Source: an uncultured Eubacteriales bacterium (GTDB lineage: Bacteria > Bacillota > Clostridia > Oscillospirales > Feifaniaceae). Taken from it: a stretch of DNA of 5,201 bases. The first letter of the stretch is position 1. Each line of letters starts with the position of its first letter. The notes below the pieces were generated by a model. It was not told where the DNA came from. It saw nothing but the letters and a program-made list of their open reading frames with translations, and searched no databases. Location of the stretch: NCBI GenBank assembly GCA_902474785.1, contig CABRXB010000099.1:1-5201 (forward strand), in the 5' to 3' direction. This document shows, piece by piece, positions 1 to 5,201 of the stretch. The position numbers and the translations under genes were made by a program.

Positions 1-1
1 G

Positions 2-439
2 GACAAGCAGTTGCTCTTTGTGGGAGACCACATCCTGGGCAAGATCACGCCCAACATCACCTACTGGAACGATGATTTCGACGCCCTTGGCGTCTATCTT
101 GCCAATCTACGTAAGGTGCGCGCGATGGACGTGCAGCACATGTATGGCGCGCATCGCTTCAATGTGGAGAGCCATGTGGAGCGCGTGGACCAGCTGCTGG
201 CGCACCATGATCGCCGCCTTGAAGAGGTCAGGGGCGTGCTGCGCGCGGGCAAACAGACGGCCTTCGAGGTGGCGGCCGGAATGCACTGGGATTTTGGCGG
301 CGGCGACTTTTTGAATTTCCCGCTCACGCAGCAGTGGTTTGCGGCGGGCGAGGCGCTCTCCCATCTGGAATACCTGCGCCACAACGGGCAGGCGGTGCGC
401 GCCAAAAAGGGGCCGCTGCTGCTCTACCGTTTGGCATAG
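2..439 (+). CDS. MBL-fold metallo-hydrolase, C-terminal part (5' end outside window)
   Basis: The reading frame is open from base 2 to the TAG at 437-439 and gives 145 residues with no start signal, so the N-terminal half, including the expected HxHxDH metal motif, lies upstream of the window. What remains begins inside the metallo-beta-lactamase fold. GDHILGKITPNI carries an Asp (residue 9, bases 26-28) in the place of the metal-bridging Asp. YGAHR (His at bases 152-154) sits where glyoxalase II-like enzymes have the last His ligand, usually PGH. After it come about 95 residues, largely helical, with a run reading AFEVAAGMHWDF and later GEALSHLEYLRHNG. This matches the winged-helix-like tail found behind the MBL domain in LACTB2 and related hydrolases. 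The family hydrolyses thioesters, lactones or similar esters in the cytoplasm; the substrate here cannot be inferred. It ends 111 bases before the next gene, which has its own promoter, so the two are probably not an obligate operon. The fold is confident, the specific function is not. Confidence 0.85.
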   Translation, partial: DKQLLFVGDHILGKITPNITYWNDDFDALGVYLANLRKVRAMDVQHMYGAHRFNVESHVERVDQLLAHHDRRLEEVRGVLRAGKQTAFEVAAGMHWDFGGGDFLNFPLTQQWFAAGEALSHLEYLRHNGQAVRAKKGPLLLYRLA

Positions 440-444
440 GAATC

Positions 445-473
445 TTGCGCCGGATGATGGCCCGTGGTATACT
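445..473 (+). promoter_or_regulatory. Probable sigma-A-type promoter for the pepD-like gene
   Basis: A -10 box TATACT lies at 468-473 and is preceded by TG at 465-466, which gives an extended -10. A weak -35, TTGCGC, lies at 445-450 with exactly 17 bases between the boxes. Transcription would start near 480, leaving a leader of about 70 bases before the GTG at 551. The promoter lies just past the stop of the preceding hydrolase gene, and no terminator is visible between them, so read-through from upstream is also possible. The -35 matches consensus only in its TTG. Confidence 0.6.
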
Positions 474-540
474 GAAAAAAGATGAAACAAACCCTTGCCG
501 CCCGGATGCCGCGTTAAAACCACGCGCGCTGAAAGGCAAA

Positions 541-545
541 GGAGG
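541..545 (+). promoter_or_regulatory. Ribosome binding site that fixes the GTG start at 551
   Basis: GGAGG is placed five bases before GTG at 551-553. No ATG in this frame is nearby, and the protein begins to match PepD family members within the first twenty residues, so the GTG is the likely start. Confidence 0.8.
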
Positions 546-550
546 AACCT

Positions 551-1991
551 GTGGGACAAGAGGACAAAGGCTATCTGCTAGAGGGAATTGAGCCGCGCGC
601 CGCACTCTCCTTTTTTGAGGACGTCACGCGCATTCCGCGCGGCTCGACCAACGAAAAGGAAATTTGCGACTATCTGATGGCGTTCGCCGCTGCGCGCGGC
701 CTTGAGGCGGTGTGCGACGCCTGGTGGAATGTCTGCATCAAAAAGCCGGGCCAGGGCCGCAACGCCGCGGCAGCACCCGTGGCGCTGCAGGGGCACACCG
801 ACATGGTCTGTGAGAAAAACAGCGGCGTGGAGCATGATTTTCTAAGAGATCCCATCCCCTATTACCGCGATGGGGACTGGGTTCGTGCGCGCGGCACCAC
901 ACTGGGGGCCGACAACGGCGTGGCGGTGGCCATGATGCTGGGCATTTTGGACGATCAGACAACGCCCCACCCGCCGCTCGAGTGTCTCTTCACCTCGCAG
1001 GAGGAGCTCGGACTCGACGGGGCGCGCCATGTTCCGGCCGAATGGGTCAAAGCGCGCCGCCTGATCAATCTCGACGCGGGGCCGGAGGGCACGGCCATTG
1101 TGGGGTCGGCGGGCGGCATCTTGACCACGCTGCGCCTGCCCTGTCAGATGGAGCCCTGTGAACAAAAGGCGCTTCGCATCGGCGTCACGGGGCTGACGGG
1201 CGGGCATTCGGGCAGCGACATTGCGCAGGACCGCGCCAACGCCAACAAGCTGCTCGCCCATCTTCTGTGCGCCGCACGCGAGACGACGGCGCTACGTCTC
1301 GTGGAGATCTCGGGCGGCAGCAAGGACAACGCCATCCCGCGCGAGGCGTTTGCCACAATTGCCGTGCACGACGTTGCAGCCGCGCAAGAAGCGAGCAGCG
1401 CGCTGTTTGACGAACTGCGGGCGGACTATGCCGCGACAGACCCCCTGATGACGCTGGTTTTGGAACCCTGTCAGGCGACTTGTTGCATGGATGAGACGGC
1501 GACGAACGCGCTGCTCGACCTGCTGACGCTGCTTCCAAACGGCGTGCAGCGATGGGACAAGGCGCTTGACTGCACGCTGGCCAGCGAGAATCTCGGTGTG
1601 GTCGCCACGCGAGAGGGCGAGGTGTTCGATCCGCTCCGCGTCTGACAGCGCGCAGCGCGAGCTTGTCGCCCGCAATCAGCTGCTTGCCAAAACATTTGGC
1701 GCCGCGTTTGATCTGTCAAACGAATACCCGAGCTGGCCCTATCAGGAAAACGCGCCGCTGCGCGAACTTTGCGCGCAGCTCTACAGGGAGCAGACGGGCA
1801 AGACCCTTGTGTGCAAAACGACGCACGGCGGACTTGAGTGCGGCCTGTTTCTCGCCAAGTGGCCCGATCTGGACATTTTGGCCATCGGCTGCGACAGCGT
1901 GGCGCACCACAGTCCCGACGAGGCGCTGAATCTGCCCTCTTTTGAGCGAGTTTACGAATTTGTCAAGCTGCTTCTCTGCAAGCTGCAGTGA
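551..1991 (+). pseudogene. pepD: Aminoacyl-histidine dipeptidase (PepD/M20C type), frameshifted
   Basis: This is a cytosolic metallo-dipeptidase of the M20 family, of the kind that hydrolyses Xaa-His dipeptides such as carnosine and other small peptides. The first frame (551-1645, 364 residues, GTG start) holds the expected metal and catalytic motifs in order: GHTDMV (His82, Asp84), LGADNG (Asp121), SQEELG (Glu151, Glu152), NLDAG (Asp175), then GGHSG (His219) and GGSKDNAIPR in the lid domain. It ends in an early TGA at 1643-1645. The remainder, from about 1626 to the TGA at 1989-1991, is in the frame one base later and starts SIRSASDSAQREL. It carries THGGLECG and HHSPDEAL, whose last His (bases 1908-1910) corresponds to the final zinc ligand near E. 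coli PepD His461. Joined, the two parts make about 479 residues, close to the 485 of E. coli PepD. The break follows GEV at 1622-1624. It equals one extra base, or a net loss of about 11 bases if the family's usual beta-strand residues before the (I/V)RS motif are expected. The 364-residue product alone would lack the last metal ligand and so should be inactive. Whether the break is real or a sequencing error cannot be decided here. Confidence 0.85.
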
Positions 1992-1999
1992 GCATTCAT

Positions 2000-2015
2000 A
2001 CAGGCGCCGGCCTGT
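2000..2015 (+). other. Short GC-rich hairpin between pepD and the beta-CASP gene
   Basis: ACAGGC (2000-2005) pairs perfectly with GCCTGT (2010-2015) around a four-base loop. It starts nine bases after the pepD stop. No T tract follows, only GTCCTCTTG, so it is at best a weak terminator or a transcript-stabilising hairpin. The rest of the 76-base gap shows only the ribosome binding site of the next gene. Confidence 0.4.
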
Positions 2016-2051
2016 GTCCTCTTGCAAACCATGCGAGACTGTTAAAATCGG

Positions 2052-2059
2052 AAAGGAAG
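2052..2059 (+). promoter_or_regulatory. Ribosome binding site that fixes the ATG start at 2068
   Basis: AAAGGAAG ends eight bases before ATG at 2068-2070. The frame stays open further upstream to an ATG at 1942, but that one lies inside the end of the pepD-like gene, and the residues from it do not resemble the start of an MBL domain. The chosen start gives MKLTFYGAAKTVTGS, the usual beginning of this family. Confidence 0.8.
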
Positions 2060-2067
2060 CGCGAATT

Positions 2068-3666
2068 ATGAAATTGACCTTTTACGGAGCGGCCAAGACC
2101 GTCACCGGAAGCTGTCACTGCCTGGAGGCGTGTGGAAAGCGCATTCTCATCGACTGCGGCCTGCTGCAGGGACGAGACGAGGTGGACAACGAAGAGCTTG
2201 GTTTTCACCCCGGCGAGATCGACCATGTGATTGTCACCCACGCCCACATCGACCACTCGGGCCGCCTGCCGCTGCTTGTCAAGCGCGGCTATTTGGGCAG
2301 CATCGTGGCCACCCGTCTGACAGGGGAGCTGCTTGGCATCATGCTGCGTGACTCGGCCCACATCCAGGAGTCCGACGCCGAATATCAAAACCGCAAGGGC
2401 AAGCGCGCCGGCGCCCAGGTGGTCGAGCCGCTTTACACCCTGGCCGACGCCGAGGAGACGCTCACCCGCCTTGAGACCTACGACTACGAGCAAAAGCAGA
2501 CGCTGTGCGACGGCATTGAATTTCGTTTTATCGACGCCGGGCATCTGCTTGGCTCCTCCATTGTGGAGCTCTGGGTCACGGAGCAGGGCGTCACCAAAAA
2601 ACTGGTCTTTTCGGGCGACCTCGGCAACACCGACCAGCCCATCATCCGCGATCCTCAGTATGTCAAAAAGGCCGACTATGTGGTCATGGAGTCGACCTAT
2701 GGCAACCGAAATCACGAGGGCGAAGGGGAGTACACGGAGGATCTGGCCGCCATCATAGACGAGACGCTGCAAAAGGGCGGCAACGTCATCATCCCGGCCT
2801 TTGCTGTGGGACGCACGCAGGAGCTGCTCTATTTCATCCGTGAGATCAAGGAGAGAAACCTGGTCAAGAGCATCCCCGATTTTCAGGTCTGCGTCGACAG
2901 TCCTCTGGCGCGGCTCGCCACCACCATCTTCTCTGGCGACCTCACAGGCTATATCGACGAGGAGGCCAAGGTGCTGGTGCGCGACGGCGTTTCCATGCTG
3001 ACCTTTGACAACCTGCTGCTCACCGAGACGGTGGAGGAGTCCAAGATGCTCAACATGGACAAAAGCCCCAAGGTCATCATCTCGGCCAGCGGCATGTGCG
3101 ATGCCGGTCGAATCCGCCATCACCTCAAGCACAACCTGTGGCGGCCCGAGTGCACCGTGGTCTTTGTCGGCTTTCAGGCCGAGGGCAGCTTTGGACGCCA
3201 CCTGTTAAACGGCGCCGAAAAGGTCAAGATGTTTGGCGAAGAGATCGCAGTCAAGGCCAAGATTGTCAACTTTCAGGGCCTTTCGTCGCACGCCGGCCAC
3301 GATGCGCTTGTGGAGTGGATCGACCACTTTGAGCCAAAGCCCGCGCAGGTGTTCGTGGTGCACGGCGAGGCTGAAATCACCGAGCAGTTTGCCGCCGAGC
3401 TGCGGGATACGGGCATTTTGGCCCACTCTGTCAACTACCATGAGGAGTATGATCTGCTGGAAAACCGCGTGCTTGTGGAGGGGACGCTGCCTCCCGCCAA
3501 GAAGAGCGAAGACGCTTCCATGCGATCTTCTACCGCCTACCCCGAGTTGCTTGACATTGGCAACAAGGTGCTTGCGGCGATCAAGGCCAACCGTCAGGGC
3601 GCCAACAAGAATCTGCGCGCGATGACCGATCAGCTCAAAACGCTGCTCGAACAGTGGGAGAAGTAA
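2068..3666 (+). CDS. MBL/beta-CASP hydrolase, CPSF73-like (RNA-processing type)
   Basis: This complete 532-residue protein belongs to the metallo-beta-lactamase/beta-CASP group related to eukaryotic CPSF73 and to bacterial nucleases such as Thermus TTHA0252, members of which cut RNA with two zinc ions in the cytoplasm. MBL motif 1 is LIDCG (Asp29). Motif 2 is THAHIDHSG (His58, His60, Asp62, His63). Motif 3 is DAGHLLGSS (His159). Motif 4 is FSGDLGN (Asp184). The beta-CASP insert follows: motif A Glu208 in ESTYGNR, the PAFAVGRTQELL strand-helix near 243-254, ISASGMCDAGRIRHHLKH with motif B His351/352, and motif C SSHAGH (His408). VVHGE (His432) closes the MBL fold. All expected catalytic residues are present. 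Beyond about residue 475 there is a Lys/Glu-rich linker and a helical tail of about 45 residues (TAYPELLDIGNK to the end) outside the core, whose role is unknown. No signal peptide or membrane segment is seen. The start lies 76 bases after the pepD-like stop, and no clear promoter of its own could be found. RNase activity is family inference; the family assignment is firm. Confidence 0.92.
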   Translation: MKLTFYGAAKTVTGSCHCLEACGKRILIDCGLLQGRDEVDNEELGFHPGEIDHVIVTHAHIDHSGRLPLLVKRGYLGSIVATRLTGELLGIMLRDSAHIQESDAEYQNRKGKRAGAQVVEPLYTLADAEETLTRLETYDYEQKQTLCDGIEFRFIDAGHLLGSSIVELWVTEQGVTKKLVFSGDLGNTDQPIIRDPQYVKKADYVVMESTYGNRNHEGEGEYTEDLAAIIDETLQKGGNVIIPAFAVGRTQELLYFIREIKERNLVKSIPDFQVCVDSPLARLATTIFSGDLTGYIDEEAKVLVRDGVSMLTFDNLLLTETVEESKMLNMDKSPKVIISASGMCDAGRIRHHLKHNLWRPECTVVFVGFQAEGSFGRHLLNGAEKVKMFGEEIAVKAKIVNFQGLSSHAGHDALVEWIDHFEPKPAQVFVVHGEAEITEQFAAELRDTGILAHSVNYHEEYDLLENRVLVEGTLPPAKKSEDASMRSSTAYPELLDIGNKVLAAIKANRQGANKNLRAMTDQLKTLLEQWEK

Positions 3667-3731
3667 TGCGCATCATCCGGCATGAAACGCTTCGAGCGCC
3701 TCCTTTGAAATCAGTGGCAGGTGAGATGGGA

Positions 3732-3819
3732 AAAAGACCCAGGCAAAAGAGCGTTGGCGTTGCAGACCTGTGGCGCCCTGACCCATCGAAATCTCTTTTG
3801 CGGTTGCTGGCGGGGTCTT
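3732..3819. ncRNA. Candidate structured RNA element (large stem), type unknown
   Basis: AAGACCC (3734-3740) pairs with GGGTCTT (3813-3819). Inside it GCAAAAGAG (3743-3751) pairs perfectly over nine bases with CTCTTTTGC (3793-3801), and GGCG (3756-3759) can pair with CGCC (3774-3777) nearer the tip. An 11-base bulge lies on the 3' side between the two outer helices. Read on the + strand it has no T tract. Read on the - strand the outer helix ends in GGGTC followed by five T, so it could terminate transcription coming leftward. An alternative pairing of GATGGG (3725-3730) with CCCATC (3782-3787) competes with the inner part. It matches no RNA family that I can name. Confidence 0.35.
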
Positions 3820-3858
3820 GGATTCTGGCTGCTTGATATCTGCGCCTAGGTTGCAGGC

Positions 3859-3898
3859 AAAAAGGGCGGTAATCCTTTTTGGTTTACCGCGCTTTTTT
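3859..3898 (+). terminator. Rho-independent terminator or attenuator before the permease gene
   Basis: GCGGTAA (3866-3872) pairs with TTACCGC (3884-3890) around an 11-base loop and is followed after GC by six T (3893-3898). The A run before the stem (3859-3863) can extend the helix against the T run, with one G-G mismatch, which would let it act on both strands. It lies about 200 bases past the beta-CASP stop and 137 bases before the permease start. It may end the upstream transcript, or it may act as an attenuator if a promoter lies between 3667 and 3859. Confidence 0.75.
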
Positions 3899-3903
3899 GT
3901 GTT

Positions 3904-3997
3904 GCCAGAGCAAAAGGATTCAACTTTGCCAAAACAATGGGGTTTTTCCTCGTTGCAGCCCTGCAAAATGGGCTCTGGCCCGCCCTTTGGGGCCAGA
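3904..3997 (+). promoter_or_regulatory. Permease leader with two mutually exclusive hairpins
   Basis: GCCAGAGC (3904-3911) is exactly complementary to GCTCTGGC (3972-3979). The overlapping TCTGGCCC (3974-3981) is exactly complementary to GGGCCAGA (3990-3997) with an eight-base loop. Both helices need 3974-3979, so only one can form at a time. The nearer hairpin ends 22 bases before the AGGAGG of the permease gene. Such a switchable arrangement is typical of regulated leaders, but it could be chance in GC-rich DNA. No known riboswitch class is recognised. Confidence 0.35.
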
Positions 3998-4019
3998 AAA
4001 CAGAAAAAAAGGACAACAC

Positions 4020-4025
4020 AGGAGG
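4020..4025 (+). promoter_or_regulatory. Ribosome binding site that fixes the ATG start at 4036
   Basis: AGGAGG is a near-perfect Shine-Dalgarno sequence placed ten bases before ATG at 4036-4038. The spacing is slightly long. The frame extends upstream to an ATG at 3937, but the residues in between are unlike a permease and run through the leader hairpins. Confidence 0.8.
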
Positions 4026-4035
4026 ACACTCTGCC

Positions 4036-4926
4036 ATGTGGTTTTGGTATTCACTCATTGCTATTTTATTTTGGAGCGGATCGGATCTGTTTTCCAAAAT
4101 GGGCTCCGCTTCTGACGACGTCTACAGCCATTGGAAAATGGTCATGGCGGTGGGCGGCGTCATGGGCATTCATGCCGTTGTGCTGATTTTGGGCGGCGTC
4201 GATTTTTCGCTTGGCGACATAGTCACCTACCTGCCGGCCTCGGCGCTCTACATCCTCTCCATGATTTTGGGCTATGTGGGGCTGCGCTACATCATGCTGT
4301 CGGTCTCAACGCCCATCTGCAATTCGTCGGGCGCTGTGGCGGCGCTGCTTTGCTTTTTCTTTTTGGGCGAGCGCATGACGGGGCTTCAGTTTTTCGCCGT
4401 CTGCCTCATCACTGGCGGCGTGTTTGCGCTGTCCGTGATCGAAAAAAAGGAGGAGGACGCGCTGCGCGTCGCCGCAGGGGAGATCCCTGACCCGCGTTAC
4501 ACCAAAAGCGTGATCGCCGTGGCCTTTCCCCTTCTCTACTGCGCCATCGACGGCCTTGGCACCTTTGTGGACGGCCTGCTTCTCGACCGCTACATCGAAG
4601 AGGCCAGCGCCAACATCGCCTATGAGCTCACCTTTTTGCTCATGGCTCTGTTTGCCTTTGTGTATGTGGTGGTCATCAAGAAGCAGAAGATCACCCTGTC
4701 ACGGGAAAAGCCCAAGCTCGTCGCCGGCCTGTGTGAGACGGCCGGCCAGCTCGCCTACATCTATGCCATCGGCGACAACATCATCGTCGCAGCGCCCATG
4801 ATCTCGTCTTACTGCATCGCCTCCTTGCTGTGGGCGCGTATCGTGCTTAAGGAAAAGCTCTCCTTCAAGCAGTATCTCATCATCGCGGTGGCTGCGGTGG
4901 GCATCGTCATCATGGGAATGGAATAG
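4036..4926 (+). CDS. DMT-superfamily (EamA-type) membrane permease
   Basis: This 296-residue integral membrane protein fits the ten-helix, two-repeat plan of the drug/metabolite transporter superfamily. Hydrophobic segments lie at about 2-18, 33-53, 62-84, 88-110, 115-135, 157-178, 192-214, 228-246, 248-269 and 277-294. A polar loop with EKKEED and PDPRYTK (about 136-157) separates the two halves. GER (111-113) after helix 4 and the matching LKEKLSFKQ (271-279) before helix 10 are the repeated EamA signature, each followed by a Gly-containing last helix. The N-terminus enters the membrane at once (MWFWYSLIAILFW), which supports the chosen start. Members move small metabolites such as amino acids, sugars, nucleosides or toxic compounds by proton-coupled or exchange transport. 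Nothing here shows the substrate. An Asp (172) and a Gly-rich stretch in helix 6 and a Glu (234) in helix 8 are buried polar residues that could matter for transport. The gene stands alone between two terminators, so it is probably a single-gene transcript, possibly controlled through its structured leader. Confidence 0.9.
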   Translation: MWFWYSLIAILFWSGSDLFSKMGSASDDVYSHWKMVMAVGGVMGIHAVVLILGGVDFSLGDIVTYLPASALYILSMILGYVGLRYIMLSVSTPICNSSGAVAALLCFFFLGERMTGLQFFAVCLITGGVFALSVIEKKEEDALRVAAGEIPDPRYTKSVIAVAFPLLYCAIDGLGTFVDGLLLDRYIEEASANIAYELTFLLMALFAFVYVVVIKKQKITLSREKPKLVAGLCETAGQLAYIYAIGDNIIVAAPMISSYCIASLLWARIVLKEKLSFKQYLIIAVAAVGIVIMGME

Positions 4927-4978
4927 GCTGGCGCGGCCTTTGACCTTTGCAAAAATCGCGCGTTCTGTATGGGAGAAT

Positions 4979-5017
4979 AATCCGGGGACATCGCAAATGC
5001 GACGCCCCCGGATTTTT
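4979..5017 (+). terminator. Rho-independent terminator after the permease gene
   Basis: AATCCGGGG (4979-4987) pairs perfectly over nine bases with CCCCGGATT (5006-5014), and the T tract runs 5013-5017. The loop itself contains a smaller hairpin, TCGC (4991-4994) with GCGA (4999-5002). It lies about 50 bases past the permease stop. The 3' arm and T tract are also complementary to an upstream segment, TGCAAAAATC (4948-4957), against 5011-5020. Confidence 0.88.
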
Positions 5018-5019
5018 GC

Positions 5020-5201
5020 ATGGCAGCGCGGCGGTAGCATGGCAGCGCGGCGGTAGTATGGCAGCGTGGCGGTAGCATGGCAGCGCGGCGGTAGCATGGC
5101 AGCGCGGCGGTAGTATGGCAGCGCGGCGGTAGTATGGCAGCGTGGTGGTAGCATGGCAGCGTGGTGGTAGCATGGCAGCGTGGCGGTAGCATGGCAGCGT
5201 G
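5020..5201. repeat. Tandem array of a 19-base unit, at least 9.6 copies, continuing past the window
   Basis: Nine complete units start at 5020, 5039, 5058, 5077, 5096, 5115, 5134, 5153 and 5172. A tenth begins at 5191 and is cut by the window edge. The consensus is ATGGCAGCGYGGYGGTAGY, with no insertion or deletion in any copy. All differences are C or T at unit positions 10, 13 and 19; the other sixteen positions are invariant. The array starts two bases after the terminator T tract. The unit has little internal dyad symmetry. On the + strand every unit carries TAG, so that strand is closed to translation in all frames, while the - strand is open in all three. Its function is unknown; a minisatellite (VNTR) in intergenic DNA is the plainest reading. 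Confidence 0.97.

Larger units (their letters stand above)
3667..4035. other. 369-base intergenic region with multiple RNA-like structures
   Basis: No gene is supported here. From left to right it holds a large imperfect stem (3732-3819), a Rho-independent terminator or attenuator (3859-3898), and hairpins between 3904 and 3997 that can form in two exclusive ways, ahead of the permease ribosome binding site. A minus-strand frame is open through most of the region but has no start signal or recognisable domain. No convincing sigma-A promoter was found, although the permease gene needs one if the terminator at 3859-3898 is efficient. Confidence 0.6.

Noticed and set aside
1622..1645. Programmed ribosomal frameshift in the pepD-like gene
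   Set aside because: The site GTG TTC GAT is not a known slippery sequence. The stop is 18 bases away rather than in the decoding site, no stimulating Shine-Dalgarno or clear pseudoknot is visible, and PepD families are not known to need one. Mutation or sequencing error is simpler.
2022..2048. Possible promoter TTGCAA / TAAAAT before the beta-CASP gene
   Set aside because: The spacing is only 15 bases, and the start point would fall on the ribosome binding site, leaving almost no leader.
1942..2067. Upstream ATG extending the beta-CASP protein by 42 residues
   Set aside because: It overlaps the end of the pepD-like gene, lacks a good ribosome binding site, and adds sequence unlike the family start at 2068.
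1996..3201. 401-residue open frame on the - strand
   Set aside because: It lies wholly antisense to the beta-CASP gene, which has all family motifs. A long antisense frame is expected in GC-rich coding DNA, and this one shows no domain.
3866..3891. T-box-like motif (GGTTTACCGCG resembles the TGGNACCGCG antiterminator core)
   Set aside because: The bases fit better as the simple terminator stem. There is no specifier loop or downstream competing terminator, and the match to the T-box core is interrupted.
3673..4029. 118-residue - strand open frame in the intergenic region
   Set aside because: There is no ribosome binding site that I could support and no recognisable domain. It runs through a terminator and several hairpins, so it is unlikely to be a gene.
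3937..4035. Upstream ATG extending the permease by 33 residues
   Set aside because: The extra residues come from the leader hairpins and are unlike a DMT N-terminus. ATG at 4036 has AGGAGG and begins directly with helix 1.
5020..5201. CRISPR array
   Set aside because: The 19-base units abut directly with no unique spacers and no cas genes are near.
5020..5201. Plasmid-type iterons or a replication origin
   Set aside because: The 19-base period is in the iteron range, but there is no rep gene, no DnaA box that I can see and no AT-rich unwinding region in the window.

Overview
The window is a chromosomal stretch with every recognisable gene on the + strand. It is GC-rich (roughly 60% by eye). 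The Shine-Dalgarno sequences are strong GGAGG-type, one gene starts with GTG, and Rho-independent terminators with T tracts are present. The protein types (a PepD-like M20 dipeptidase, a bacterial CPSF-like beta-CASP hydrolase, a DMT permease) and these signals fit a GC-rich member of the Clostridia (Bacillota), possibly a gut lineage. That assignment is inference, and no genus can be named from the sequence alone.

Layout: 2-439 is the 3' part of a metallo-beta-lactamase-fold hydrolase with a C-terminal helical/winged-helix-like domain. 440-550 is a short intergenic region with a good sigma-A-type promoter (445-473). 551-1991 is a cytosolic aminoacyl-histidine dipeptidase (pepD-like) gene broken by a frameshift near 1625; both halves are otherwise well preserved. 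2068-3666 is a complete MBL/beta-CASP hydrolase of the RNA-processing type. 3667-4035 is a 369-base intergenic region that is rich in secondary structure: a large stem (3732-3819), a Rho-independent terminator or attenuator (3859-3898), and two mutually exclusive hairpins before the next gene. 4036-4926 is a ten-helix DMT/EamA-type permease. It is followed by a compound terminator (4979-5017). A tandem array with an exact 19-base period begins at 5020 and runs off the right edge.

The genes do not form an obvious pathway. They look like co-oriented but separately transcribed housekeeping or accessory genes: a hydrolase of unknown substrate, a peptidase, an RNA-processing-type nuclease and a small-molecule exporter or importer. 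The points most worth a second look are the broken pepD, the structured leader before the permease, and the 19-base array. In that array every difference between copies is a C/T change at one of three positions. No clear new defence or mobile system is visible.
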